Notes: generated by a model from the sequence alone, not told the origin. A stretch of 64,000 nt of DNA from an uncultured Lachnospiraceae bacterium (GCA_902778165.1 CACYWQ010000002.1:1-64000), one strand, 5' to 3'; counted from the first letter of the stretch, positions 36,316 through 45,443 are shown. Made by a program: numbers and translations.

Positions 36316-38247
36316 CTATCTAAACTTCGGGTTAAGTTTATCATACGGTACCGTAATATCCTGGAATCCCGATGCATATGATGCCAACAGATACGGCGGG
36401 AAGAAGAAGTCCACTCCGTCATCCTTAAGGATGAAATCCTGTGATGTCGTACTGACACCAAGTCTTACACTTTCTTCATAATCATCCCAATAATACTCAC
36501 CCACATCATTCATATGCTTCGTGGTATATTCTGCCACAAGATCATCCAACTCATCCTCAGGCACATCTATAAGATCCGATAACAACAGCCTCTCGCCGGT
36601 ATTAAGATCAAATACGTAAGATATGCGGAAAGGCATTCCGTGGGCTCCACCGTAATAATTATATCCCTCTTCTATGATATTGATTATCTTGCCGTCATTG
36701 TATGATACATATGCGAAGTTACAATCAAATGAGTAGGGGATGAAATAATCACCGTCACTGTCCTTATACCAGGAAACACATTCATCGTATACATCCTCAA
36801 CCTGCGCAATCACACTCTCGCCGTTCTCCTTAAGAACTTTGTTGATCTTGGAAGCGCCGGCGTATTTATCATCAAGTTGAAGAATCGATACAGAAGAAGT
36901 CGCCATAGTCTGACCGTTATACTCAGTCTCGTTGTTCATATATACAAGCTTACCGAATTCACTTATTCCTGAGTCGTAATACTTATTAGCCACATAGTCC
37001 ACTTCATCAGAAGAAGTATCTATGCCGACATAAGAAAGAGCATAATCTCTGTTAAGCATCGTATACAGATGTCCGTCGGTATAGTCCGATATTACATCCC
37101 AATATGACACCGAAGGAAGTTCTGTTCCTGCCGACTTAACCGTATAGAGCGTCGATTCCTCTCCGGTTCCTATACTGCACCTTAAATATACGACATCCGT
37201 CTCAGGCTTAAGCGGTTCAGGAGAACAATAATAGAAGTATTCCTCATCCATCGCAAATACTCTTAAGCTTTCTTCCGCCGTAAGCAACTTCTTATATTTA
37301 TCAGTCGACAGATCAAGTACTCCGTATTCATAGTTCGGATTATTGGAAGCCGAATTGTAATGATACAGAAGAAGCTTATCTGCGTATATCGATACGGGAT
37401 ACTGATCCTTATATTCAATCCTTTTACCCGACTTAGTATCCGTAACAACCAAAGTATTGTAATCCTTGGTCAGAATGCTCTTACCGAGGTTATATTCGGT
37501 TATCGTAGGGAGCAAATATTTATGACCGTTATTGTCATACTGAGGCAGACTGTATTCGGCTACGTCATAGTCATAACCGCCTAATGTCTGCGCATCGACA
37601 GTCCCTGCAATATCTCCCTTATCATCAAGTCGAAGACATACGGGATATTCAGCGGATGCGTAGGTTATGTATAACACACCGTCATGATATGCCAGATCCT
37701 GATCGTATGTGCTTAATCCGCTGTATTGATACAGACTTGTTAAGTGACCGCCATCCACATCCATTCTGTACAGATAGAGAGTGGTTGACCATGTTCCGTC
37801 ACTTTCCTGTGTATTCTCGGTTCTTGTAAAGAATATCTTATCACCGATTATTATGCCGTTGCCGGATGAGAATGCGACTAAACTTGTATCATCATCCTTC
37901 TTCTTATCCTTCCATAACGGCTTGGACTTGCCTGTATTCTTATCATAAGAGATGATTCTGTCACGTCCGAATACTATGGTCTTATTTGCTATATTCCACA
38001 CATTGGAAGAAACAGCAACATCCGGAATACTAAGTGCCTCTGTATCTATCTCCTCTTCCGTTAGTCCTTCTTCGGACTCATCTTCTGATGTTTCTTCATC
38101 ATCTTCATCAGTCTCTTCATCTACATTATCTTCTACGGCTGTCTTATTACCGCAACCTGTCAAATATGATATCGGTGTCACAGCAATCAATGCCATCAGC
38201 ATTATAAACGCTATACGCTTAAACAAATCAGTTTTCCTCACAATCAT
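36316..38247 (-). CDS. Lipoprotein with beta-propeller-like body and DUF3298/RsiV-type C-terminus
   Basis: The 643-residue protein has a signal peptide ending in the lipobox YLTGC, then an acidic Asp/Glu/Thr-rich linker (about 35-65). The middle (about 75-450) has repeats of short strand patterns like VYLRCSIGTGE and GHLYTMLNRDY, fitting a propeller similar to DUF5050. The last 180 residues (YYGGAHGMPFRISYVFDLNTGERLLLSDL, residues 530 on) match the DUF3298/RsiV fold. RsiV binds lysozyme, so envelope sensing is conceivable, but no sigma factor is next to it. Confidence 0.75.
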   Translation of the reverse strand: MIVRKTDLFKRIAFIMLMALIAVTPISYLTGCGNKTAVEDNVDEETDEDDEETSEDESEEGLTEEEIDTEALSIPDVAVSSNVWNIANKTIVFGRDRIISYDKNTGKSKPLWKDKKKDDDTSLVAFSSGNGIIIGDKIFFTRTENTQESDGTWSTTLYLYRMDVDGGHLTSLYQYSGLSTYDQDLAYHDGVLYITYASAEYPVCLRLDDKGDIAGTVDAQTLGGYDYDVAEYSLPQYDNNGHKYLLPTITEYNLGKSILTKDYNTLVVTDTKSGKRIEYKDQYPVSIYADKLLLYHYNSASNNPNYEYGVLDLSTDKYKKLLTAEESLRVFAMDEEYFYYCSPEPLKPETDVVYLRCSIGTGEESTLYTVKSAGTELPSVSYWDVISDYTDGHLYTMLNRDYALSYVGIDTSSDEVDYVANKYYDSGISEFGKLVYMNNETEYNGQTMATSSVSILQLDDKYAGASKINKVLKENGESVIAQVEDVYDECVSWYKDSDGDYFIPYSFDCNFAYVSYNDGKIINIIEEGYNYYGGAHGMPFRISYVFDLNTGERLLLSDLIDVPEDELDDLVAEYTTKHMNDVGEYYWDDYEESVRLGVSTTSQDFILKDDGVDFFFPPYLLASYASGFQDITVPYDKLNPKFR

Positions 38248-38268
38248 TCCCCTTGTTAATCTTTCTGC

Positions 38269-39450
38269 CTAATACTTCATGACGAACTTCATTCCCCATG
38301 CAACCCCTTTATATACCGGGTTCTCCATCCTCTTAACTACATTCTTAAGTTCTTTTCTTATCTCTATGCTCTGAGGGCAACGCCGTTCGCAGGCTCCGCA
38401 TTCCACACACTTGGACGCATTGGTTCTATCCTGTCTCATCGTTGTACACATAAGATATTCCTTAAATGCAACTGAGTATGCATCCGTATATGAGTGATTA
38501 TATGCCGAGAAACATCCGGGAATATCCACTCCCTTAGGGCAGGGCTGACAATAGCCGCAGCCTGTACATCCAACCTTGATCCCTTCATTAATAGCCTTAA
38601 GTACTCTGCCGTACATGGCAAGTTCATCATCGCTTAAGCTGCCTACTGTGGCATCCGAGGCAATCCTTACGTTCTCTGTAACCTGTGCAACATCATTCAT
38701 ACCCGATAAAACAACAGTTACTTCAGGATGATTCCATATCCAGCGTAATCCCCATTCCGCAGGCGAACGCTTGGGAGTCATGGCATCAAACTCCTGTGTT
38801 GCCTTGGCCGGAAGGTTATTAACCAGTCTTCCGCCCCGCAACGGCTCCATTATAATAATTGGAATATCCCTGGCCGCAGCGTATTTGATTCCTTCTATAC
38901 CTGCCTGTGAATGCTCATCCACATAGTTAAACTGCACCTGAGCAAAATCCCAATCATAGGCATCTATCAGTTCCTTAAATCTTACGGTATTGCCATGGAA
39001 TGAGAATCCTATATTGATTATCTGTCCTGCCTGCTTCTTATCTTCTATCCAAGACTCTATGCCCAGACCCTTAAGTCTGTCAAAAGACGCCGCATCATTG
39101 AGCATATGAAGCAGATAGTAGTCTATATGGTCCGTCTTAAGGCGTTTAAGCTCTTCGTCAAAATAACGATCAAAATCTTCTGTTTTTTTGATATAGTACT
39201 GTGGAAGCTTGGTGGCAATCTTAATCTTGTCACGACAGTCATAACATTCAATAAACTTACCCAACGCTTCCTCACAACCGGGATATGTATAGGCCGTATC
39301 GAAATAATTAACGCCTGCATCAAGCGCAATCTTCATCTCTTTATTGGCCTTATCCTGATCTATGACATTACCGTTCTTGGTAAATCGCATACAGCCGTAA
39401 CCAAGTACGGACAGCTCATCACCGTTTCTTTGATTCTTCCTGTATTGCAT
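38269..39450 (-). CDS. Aldo/keto reductase with C-terminal 4Fe-4S ferredoxin domain
   Basis: The 393-residue protein has an N-terminal aldo/keto reductase barrel (GYGCMRFTKNG, NYFDTAYTYPGCEEALGKF, DYYLLHML). The C-terminal part has two cysteine sets: GCTGCGYCQPCPKG and KCVECGACERRCPQ. These would hold iron-sulfur clusters. Such enzymes are common in anaerobes and probably take electrons from ferredoxin. The substrate is unknown. It lies between the lipoprotein gene and the cstA terminator. Confidence 0.9.
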   Translation of the reverse strand: MQYRKNQRNGDELSVLGYGCMRFTKNGNVIDQDKANKEMKIALDAGVNYFDTAYTYPGCEEALGKFIECYDCRDKIKIATKLPQYYIKKTEDFDRYFDEELKRLKTDHIDYYLLHMLNDAASFDRLKGLGIESWIEDKKQAGQIINIGFSFHGNTVRFKELIDAYDWDFAQVQFNYVDEHSQAGIEGIKYAAARDIPIIIMEPLRGGRLVNNLPAKATQEFDAMTPKRSPAEWGLRWIWNHPEVTVVLSGMNDVAQVTENVRIASDATVGSLSDDELAMYGRVLKAINEGIKVGCTGCGYCQPCPKGVDIPGCFSAYNHSYTDAYSVAFKEYLMCTTMRQDRTNASKCVECGACERRCPQSIEIRKELKNVVKRMENPVYKGVAWGMKFVMKY

Positions 39451-39532
39451 AATACACTCCTTACATTATGACCATATGATACCACATTTTATCTTGGCAG
39501 TCTTAATTAAATATGCATAAAAACAATTAAAA

Positions 39533-39567
39533 ACTCCGACAGATTAAACTAACTAATCTGCCGGAGT
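39533..39567 (-). terminator. Terminator of cstA
   Basis: A 14-bp stem with one G-U pair and a 7-base loop is followed on the minus strand by TTTTTAATTGTTTTT. It lies 48 bases after the cstA stop. Confidence 0.85.
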
Positions 39568-39614
39568 ATGGTTTACATAATGTTGTATTCCGTGATTAAC
39601 TTAAAGCTACGGCA

Positions 39615-41315
39615 TTATGCCTTCTTAGCCTTCTGTCTCTGGAATGTCTGTACACCCTCGATAACAAGGATAACAGCAAGCACTGCCATGGCAAGTGCGA
39701 AGATGAGCTGGAACCAGTCACCCCATACTGCCTCACCGCCACCGATTGCACCAAACTTCTTGATGATAGTCTGTACAAGGGATGTAAGTGTTGCGCAAAG
39801 CATGAATACCATAGGGATGTAGAACATCTTGTTGTTCTTACCAACCTCGCCAAGCCATGCACATACTGCAAGGAGTGCGATACCTGCAAGCAACTGGTTA
39901 GCTGCTCCGAAGAGTGCCCATATAGCTGAAAGCTTAAGTCCGCCCAAGATACATCCGATCACAACCATGAATGTTGTACCGAACAGAGGATGAGCTAATA
40001 ACTTACGTACGCCTGTTGCGTCCTTCCATGTTGCTTCTTCTTCCTTAAGGAAGAGCTCAGAGAACATGAATCTTGAAAGACGTGTACCTGTATCAAGTGA
40101 TGTAAGAGCGAATACCGATACAGCAAGTGTAAGAAGTGCTGCGATAGTATTGTAGATGCCTGTGCCCTCTTCACCGAACATGATAGCGATACCTGCACCG
40201 AATGCTGCTGAAGGAGAACCGAAGCCACCATCCGTGAACTTGGTGAATACCATACCTACTGCTATGAGTGATACGATACCAAGTGCTGACTCAATAAGCA
40301 TTGAGCCGTAACCGATGGGCTTAGCGTCCTTCTCGTTCTTGAGCTGCTTAGATGTAGTACCTGTAGAAATCAGTGAATGGAAACCTGAGCAGGCGCCACA
40401 TGCAACTGTGATGAACAGTGCAGGGAACATATTGCCGATGCCTGTGCTCCATCCCGTGAATGCAGGGATCTCAAAATGAGCATTGCCTGTAACGGCTGCT
40501 ACGATGATACCTACTACTGCGATAGCCATCATAGCATAGAGCAGGAAGCTTGAAAGATAATCTCTGGGCTGAAGCAGGATCCATACGGGAACAAGTGATG
40601 CAACCACGATGTATACACCGATGAATACGATCCATGCCGTACGTCCCATAACGAAACCACAGTTAAGACCAAGAACTGTTATAAGGACGATTCCGATGAT
40701 ACCTGCGATTGAAGCAGGAACTGTCTTGACATTCATCTTGTTAGTCACATAACCGTAGATGATAGCCAGTACTATGAATAAAAGTGAGATCATAGCTGTC
40801 GTCTGGTTGTTCGTAGGTGCGCCGGTGATACCGAAGCCGCCTTCCTCTGTGAAGAATGTACCTGCAACGACATTAACGAATGAAGCGATAACAAGGATAA
40901 GAACAAGAAGTCCGAATACAAGGAAAAGCTTCTTAGCTCTCTGTCCCATGGTATCGTTGATGATCTCACCAAGAGACTTACCGTCATGTCTGATAGATGC
41001 GAAAAGTGAACCGAAATCCTGAAGTCCGCCGAAGAAGATACCTCCGATCACGCACCAAAGGAATACGGGAAGCCATCCGAATACGGATGCCTGGATAGGT
41101 CCGTTGATGGGACCTGCACCTGCGATAGATGAGAAATGGTGTCCCATAAGGACTGCCGGAGGTGCGGCTACATAGTCTACACCGTCTTCTTTCTCAATAG
41201 CAGGAGTCTTTCTTGAAGGGTCGATGCCCCACTGCTTAGCAAGCCATGAGCCGTATGTCACATAGCCCACGATAAGAAGTGCTATAGCAGCAAGAATAAT
41301 TAATAGTGCTGTCAT
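39615..41315 (-). CDS. cstA: Carbon starvation protein CstA (peptide/pyruvate transporter family)
   Basis: The 566-residue membrane protein has some 15 hydrophobic segments and the family signature GHHFSSIAGAGPINGPIQ near residue 55. GACSGFHSLISTGTTSKQ is also typical. It is shorter than the E. coli protein of about 700. Family members import peptides or pyruvate under starvation. The gene stands alone between two small gaps and has its own terminator. A GGAGAGAGGAAA ribosome site precedes the ATG. Confidence 0.93.
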   Translation of the reverse strand: MTALLIILAAIALLIVGYVTYGSWLAKQWGIDPSRKTPAIEKEDGVDYVAAPPAVLMGHHFSSIAGAGPINGPIQASVFGWLPVFLWCVIGGIFFGGLQDFGSLFASIRHDGKSLGEIINDTMGQRAKKLFLVFGLLVLILVIASFVNVVAGTFFTEEGGFGITGAPTNNQTTAMISLLFIVLAIIYGYVTNKMNVKTVPASIAGIIGIVLITVLGLNCGFVMGRTAWIVFIGVYIVVASLVPVWILLQPRDYLSSFLLYAMMAIAVVGIIVAAVTGNAHFEIPAFTGWSTGIGNMFPALFITVACGACSGFHSLISTGTTSKQLKNEKDAKPIGYGSMLIESALGIVSLIAVGMVFTKFTDGGFGSPSAAFGAGIAIMFGEEGTGIYNTIAALLTLAVSVFALTSLDTGTRLSRFMFSELFLKEEEATWKDATGVRKLLAHPLFGTTFMVVIGCILGGLKLSAIWALFGAANQLLAGIALLAVCAWLGEVGKNNKMFYIPMVFMLCATLTSLVQTIIKKFGAIGGGEAVWGDWFQLIFALAMAVLAVILVIEGVQTFQRQKAKKA

Positions 41316-41364
41316 TTTCCTCTCTCCTTTTCATATGAGAATCTTGCGCTTATGCGCGGTCCGC

Positions 41365-42018
41365 TTATTCTGGATTACGGACCAATATATTGCCAACGAG
41401 ACCCATCAGGATACATGCCTGTCTGTTAAAATATGCCTTACCCTCTGATGCCTCGATAACAACCAATCTGTAATTAGAATACCCGTGAAGGGCAAACTTG
41501 TAATTCTTGCTGTGCTTAAGCTTATGCGTAAGCTTCCTTGCATCTTCGTCGACCGAATCCGCCACCACTATAAGGACGGCATCGGTATTCTTATGTCCGG
41601 TTGATGGAACTACATGAGAAATCCCCAACTCCCATGCCTTAACATCAAGTGCCTTAAGCTCTTGTGCCGTCAGCCTCCTCAGACGCTTGAAATATACATA
41701 TTCGGCAGTGTTCATCTCTGCGACCTTGGCTGCTTTAATAAGGAAGTACTGCTCTCCCTTGGAGTCAAATACCGCCTCTGCGTCAAAATCATGCGCATCT
41801 GCCTCTACGTCCGCCCCGAGCGTATGTACATCCGCGGGCGAACTATCCGAAGTCACATCTTTTTGATCATATCGGGTTATGTTGTAATACACCGAATATG
41901 ATTCCATGAACTTCTCAAATATCTCATCCGATGTAAGATTCCTACCGTAGTCCAGTACCTGTCCTCGTATCTTATAGCCCGGATCAGCTTTCTTCTTGAC
42001 ATCCGAAAGGCTTATCAT
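41365..42018 (-). CDS. Hypothetical protein
   Basis: The 217-residue soluble protein is not recognised. Its C-terminal half has alternating strands and helices (AVLIVVADSVDEDARKLTHK, ALHGYSNYRLVVIEASEGKA). The start codon overlaps the stop of the 132-residue gene by 4 bases (ATGA), so the two are translationally coupled and probably act together. No signal peptide or membrane segment is visible. Confidence 0.6.
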   Translation of the reverse strand: MISLSDVKKKADPGYKIRGQVLDYGRNLTSDEIFEKFMESYSVYYNITRYDQKDVTSDSSPADVHTLGADVEADAHDFDAEAVFDSKGEQYFLIKAAKVAEMNTAEYVYFKRLRRLTAQELKALDVKAWELGISHVVPSTGHKNTDAVLIVVADSVDEDARKLTHKLKHSKNYKFALHGYSNYRLVVIEASEGKAYFNRQACILMGLVGNILVRNPE

Positions 42019-42413
42019 ACTGCCTCTTCCTCATCTTCCGCATCAGCTCTTACGGGAGCTGTTGTATCAAGTGAAGGTGCAGCCTCACGGATCTCTTCCA
42101 TAAGCTGCTTGGCAGCCTTCCTACCGGGAAGTGTCACTTCTATTAATTCCCTATCATCTGCCATGACTACGAGATAATCAACTTCGATATCTCCGTCTCC
42201 GCAACAGATATTGGCATGAAGCCTTCTTACACGTCTGAATATCTTCTGCGCCGCTTCATATGCTATATAGTATCTGCGAAGTCCCTTCTTAATAAAAAGA
42301 TATCCTTCAGATACAGTCACAGCACCTATTGTATGTCCCGCCTCATAGCGAACCGTTAGCGACTTATCCGTCTCATTATTTAATTCGCTTGCATATAAAG
42401 GCGTGAACTTCAT
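42015..42413 (-). CDS. Hypothetical protein
   Basis: The 132-residue protein is not recognised. A beta-rich core (YEAGHTIGAVTVSEGYLFIK, DIEVDYLVVMADD) is followed by a helix and an acidic tail (DAEDEEEAV). GAGGATTAT precedes ATG at 42413. It is coupled to the 217-residue gene. The pair lies between cstA and the toxin-antitoxin island. About 150 bases separate it from the HipA-like pair. Confidence 0.55.
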   Translation of the reverse strand: MKFTPLYASELNNETDKSLTVRYEAGHTIGAVTVSEGYLFIKKGLRRYYIAYEAAQKIFRRVRRLHANICCGDGDIEVDYLVVMADDRELIEVTLPGRKAAKQLMEEIREAAPSLDTTAPVRADAEDEEEAV

Positions 42414-42565
42414 ATAATCCTCGTTATAATCCTCTCATACTGCGTCGCTTTATCACGATAAATCGTATTGGATACAATTATCTTCTCAACACCACAAATC
42501 TCTAATATTCTAGCACTTGAAGCGTGAGATTACAATACGGTTGTGAATGAAATGAACACAACATT

Positions 42566-43381
42566 CTATAACAGCAATTCAGCTTCAATATCACTTTTTA
42601 AGAAGAGATTATTATTTGATGCAGCTCTGATCGGAGTAAATTTACCCTCACGTATCAGCTGGTTAATATACTGTCTTGAACAGTTTAACATTTTACATGC
42701 TTCAGTTGTATCCACCAGTCTAATTGCGGCAAAGGTTGCCATATCCTCAAACGTTATATCTATCCTCTTCCCTGTAGTATGAAGCAATTCAGCCGGAATA
42801 TTCCGTTCTTCTCCCCACTCTATTCCGTTACCACCCGGTGCAACGCACATACTTCTAAACGTCTCATCACTTGTGTTAACATTAGCCAACAGTCGATTAT
42901 CTTCTAACAGTTCATTAAGGTCGGAAATAACAGTACTGCCATCCCTAAAGAACACAAGCGCTCTTCTGTTTGCAAGAGGGATGCACTCCTTTACTTTACC
43001 CAGCATGCGAGTTTTAATTGACGGTTCCAGTGCATCTTCCGATATCCTCTCAAGATGTATTTCATCCTGAGCACATTTTCCGTTACTTTTGATAAGAAGT
43101 TTGTATTCATCATATACATTAAGCCCGTTTGCTTTGAGTATAGAGCCAAGATTCTGCCTGTCCGGCGGAATTATTCTCTGTTCAACAAACTTCTTACTCC
43201 ATGCGGAATCGATGCTGTATTGTTCTTTTGCAACAAACCCGCTGAAAATAAAAGGAAGATCCCATTCATCATATTCATCCAACAATTCCGTAAAGAATCT
43301 TTTAGAACGCTCATAATAAAACAAATACCCTACAAGCCTGTTCTTCTCTATTCCATCGTCTCTTATCTCAAATGTTACCAA
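42566..43381 (-). CDS. HipA-N-like protein with DUF2442-like and helix-turn-helix domains
   Basis: The 271-residue protein appears to have three parts. Residues 1-125 recall the N-terminal subdomain of HipA (GYLFYYERSKRFFTEL, RIIPPDRQNLGSILKANGL, CAQDEIHLERI). Residues about 140-205 match DUF2442 (RALVFFRDGSTVISDLNELL, NGIEWGEERNIPAELL). The last 45 form a MerR/excisionase-type helix-turn-helix (DTTEACKMLNCSRQYINQLI). It starts with TTG at 43381 behind GGTGGAG and overlaps the kinase gene by 14 bases. It is a good candidate for the antitoxin and autorepressor of the kinase. Confidence 0.6.
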   Translation of the reverse strand: MVTFEIRDDGIEKNRLVGYLFYYERSKRFFTELLDEYDEWDLPFIFSGFVAKEQYSIDSAWSKKFVEQRIIPPDRQNLGSILKANGLNVYDEYKLLIKSNGKCAQDEIHLERISEDALEPSIKTRMLGKVKECIPLANRRALVFFRDGSTVISDLNELLEDNRLLANVNTSDETFRSMCVAPGGNGIEWGEERNIPAELLHTTGKRIDITFEDMATFAAIRLVDTTEACKMLNCSRQYINQLIREGKFTPIRAASNNNLFLKSDIEAELLL

Positions 43382-44177
43382 GGCTGCTCCACCTTTCCCA
43401 AATCATAGAAAATATCTTGTCGGTGAATGGTTTCCCGATTATTTCCTCAACACCCGACACAACCTCAAGTAAGTCAACACGCTTTAATGGCGGAAGTGAG
43501 CCAATGAATTTCTTCGGAACAAGCCTCACATTCTCAAGTGTACTCCCCGTTCCGATGAAGGCCTGAACCGGTCTGTCTTCCATCACATCAAACGACTCCA
43601 GTTCTTCAATACTGTGACATCTGCATACAAGTGACAATCCTTGGTCAAAGAGCGGTGCAAGGCGGATACTTCTCTCTTTCCGTGAACGCAAGACTTCTAT
43701 ATTGGCGCCATGCCTGTCTCTGTTCTGTACAAGATAATCAATCAGAAGCATTTCATACACATACTCTGTCCATCCCATTCTGATGCAGAAATCAAGAGGA
43801 GTCTCTCCATCCTGTCGATTGATCAGATAATAATCCTCCAGAGGCAGCTTCATCTCATCCTTCTTCTTATAATCTTCGGACTCACAAAGCCAGGTATCAT
43901 ATTCTTTATCATCTATTATTACAAGCGAGTGAATAAGCTTATATTCAAGATGTGGAATCTGCCACAGATTAAGAAGCCGGCCCACTATAATCTCATTAAC
44001 ACACTCATGCCCTACAATACCTTTCAACGGATCATAATCTGACAGTTTATAATATTTCTTTCTGTCGCCGGTATCATCATAGGCCTTCAGAAACGATCCC
44101 GCGGTTCCGGATGATTTTCTGGTCTTTGTCCATGAAAGGAAACGATAATCCTGTAATTCGTATATTATATCCGGCAT
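43368..44177 (-). CDS. HipA-like Ser/Thr kinase (toxin-type)
   Basis: The 269-residue protein carries the HipA catalytic half only. The N-terminal Gly-rich loop and lysine are SSGTAGSFLKAY and YYKLSDYDP. The catalytic loop is LIDYLVQNRDRHGANIEVL, with Asp and Asn, and the metal Asp is in APLFDQG. Classical HipA has about 440 residues with its N-terminal domain fused; here that part is encoded by the next gene. HipA kinases phosphorylate aminoacyl-tRNA synthetases and cause growth arrest; the target here is unknown. AGAGAGG precedes ATG. Expression likely starts at 44237-44265. Confidence 0.75.
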   Translation of the reverse strand: MPDIIYELQDYRFLSWTKTRKSSGTAGSFLKAYDDTGDRKKYYKLSDYDPLKGIVGHECVNEIIVGRLLNLWQIPHLEYKLIHSLVIIDDKEYDTWLCESEDYKKKDEMKLPLEDYYLINRQDGETPLDFCIRMGWTEYVYEMLLIDYLVQNRDRHGANIEVLRSRKERSIRLAPLFDQGLSLVCRCHSIEELESFDVMEDRPVQAFIGTGSTLENVRLVPKKFIGSLPPLKRVDLLEVVSGVEEIIGKPFTDKIFSMIWERWSSLGNI

Positions 44178-44204
44178 ATTTATTCCTCTCTTCTCCGCAA
44201 TTTG

Positions 44205-44266
44205 CTTGACGTTCGTAAAGTATATTCATACATTTTATGTTATCATCTTACTTTACGCTCGTCAAG
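44205..44266. promoter_or_regulatory. Palindromic operator with two opposed overlapping promoters
   Basis: CTTGACGTTCGTAAAGTA (44205-44222) is repeated in inverted form at 44249-44266 with 2 differences. Each arm carries TTGACG. On the minus strand it has TAACAT 17 bases on (44237-44242); on the plus strand, from 44206, TACATT 17 bases on (44229-44234). So each arm is the -35 of one promoter and the two face across each other. One would drive the HipA-like pair and the other the 98-residue gene. Confidence 0.65.
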
Positions 44267-44309
44267 TCTTTCGCTTGCTCGAACTACAATAATATGTTAA
44301 TATATTCAT

Positions 44310-44606
44310 ATGGCTATTAGTGGAATAAACGGTATGTCATCAATCGGAGCAATCTCCGGCGTGCAGTCACCGTATCTGTACAACACCAACAGAATAACAG
44401 GTATGAGCATGAATCCTATAGCACCTATAGGACCTGATGTTGTGCGCGCTCCGAAGACCGATTACTCAGATATGGCCGGTCTTACCGGTATGAGTACCAA
44501 GAACGAGAATCCGTTAAAGCACTTCGAGACCTCCGACTATCAGGGCATGCTTGATAAGCAGTTCGCACTAAGTCAGCAGAACGCCGCAAGGTTGCTTGGC
44601 GAGTGA
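44310..44606 (+). CDS. Small hypothetical protein
   Basis: The 98-residue protein has a Gly/Ser/Met-rich N-terminal half (GINGMSSIGAISGVQSPYLY) and a helical C-terminus (SDYQGMLDKQFALSQQNAAR, then LLGE). No motif, signal or membrane segment is recognised. The ribosome binding site is poor (AATATATTCAT before ATG). It is divergent from the HipA-like pair and convergent with hicB. It might be a small secreted or surface-associated protein; no function is claimed. Confidence 0.5.
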   Translation: MAISGINGMSSIGAISGVQSPYLYNTNRITGMSMNPIAPIGPDVVRAPKTDYSDMAGLTGMSTKNENPLKHFETSDYQGMLDKQFALSQQNAARLLGE

Positions 44607-44667
44607 GCATATTTTGTAAAAAACTCCCGATATAAAGTGATCTCATTCTTTACATCAGGAGCAACAA

Positions 44668-45048
44668 TCAAACAGTAGCCGAACGCTTCACATCATTCAT
44701 ACTCAGAAGATATACACAGTATTGATTCATACTAATCCCCTCTTTCTTCGCATTAGCAGCAAGGGTGCGATGAAGGCTTTTAGGAACTCTAAGCTTAAAC
44801 TGTCCGGAATAATCTGAAGTGTCATCTCTACTCGGTTCGGGAATCTCAATACCATCTTCCATAGCAGCTTCCAGCCATGCTTTCTTCGCGTCTTGCGCAT
44901 TGGCTACAACATCCAGAATCGTCTCGGAGCAGGTCAAGCACCCTTGAAGGTCCGGATACCATGCAGTATATCCGCCTTCCTCAATATCAGGTATTATCTC
45001 CATTCGATACGGCAAACCCATATAGTAATCCAAAGTTTTATTCTTCAT
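44668..45048 (-). CDS. hicB: HicB-family antitoxin
   Basis: The 126-residue protein has the HicB partial RNase-H-like fold (IEEGGYTAWYPDLQGCLTCS, AKKAWLEAAMEDG) and a C-terminal ribbon-helix-helix (GQFKLRVPKSLHRTLAANAK). It binds and neutralises HicA and represses the operon. I start it at ATG 45048, behind GAGGAA; a GTG at 45063 is also open. It overlaps hicA by 11 bases. Confidence 0.9.
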   Translation of the reverse strand: MKNKTLDYYMGLPYRMEIIPDIEEGGYTAWYPDLQGCLTCSETILDVVANAQDAKKAWLEAAMEDGIEIPEPSRDDTSDYSGQFKLRVPKSLHRTLAANAKKEGISMNQYCVYLLSMNDVKRSATV

Positions 45049-45289
45049 CGCCTTGTTCCTCACTTTCGATCAGTTCTCTTACCTTCTCGACATACGCGCG
45101 TTTGATTGGATCATGTTGTGGAATGGTTATGGGCTGTTTGCCTGGTTTCCGAAAAGTCTTATGACTACTCCCACCCGCAGGTCCGCTCATAGTATAGCCA
45201 TAATACTCAACAACTTTCCGTAATTCATTAAACCGCAGATTCTTGTCTAACGCATTTATTCTCTCCAGCAACCTATCAAACTTGGACAT
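45038..45289 (-). CDS. hicA: HicA-family mRNA interferase toxin
   Basis: The 83-residue protein has the dsRBD-like HicA fold with the catalytic His in GGSSHKTFRKPG. Start and length fit. AAGGAGGAAGAG precedes the ATG. HicA cuts mRNA to arrest growth. It is the first gene of hicAB, from a consensus promoter at 45304-45332. Confidence 0.9.
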   Translation of the reverse strand: MSKFDRLLERINALDKNLRFNELRKVVEYYGYTMSGPAGGSSHKTFRKPGKQPITIPQHDPIKRAYVEKVRELIESEEQGDEE

Positions 45290-45303
45290 CTCTTCCTCCT
45301 TAT

Positions 45304-45332
45304 ATTATAAGTGACACCGTATATGGTGTCAA
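45304..45332 (-). promoter_or_regulatory. hicAB promoter with embedded operator
   Basis: TTGACA (45327-45332) and TATAAT (45304-45309) are perfect and 17 bases apart. The inverted repeat GACACC...GGTGTC (45313-45330) lies in the spacer and reaches into the -35. HicB bound there would block RNA polymerase directly. Confidence 0.8.
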
Positions 45333-45414
45333 TATTGTTCTATTTATTCTCAAAATATATGTCTGTGGCATATGCAATTTTATACTATCATATACCTCAG
45401 GCATATACAGGCAT

Positions 45415-45443
45415 TTTACAACCTCTCCTTCATTTGATAAAAT
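45415..45443 (+). promoter_or_regulatory. Promoter of the XRE gene
   Basis: TTTACA (45415-45420) and TAAAAT (45438-45443) are 17 bases apart, about 30 bases before the GTG start at 45473. Two GGCATAT copies just upstream (near 45367 and 45400) could be binding sites. Confidence 0.55.
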
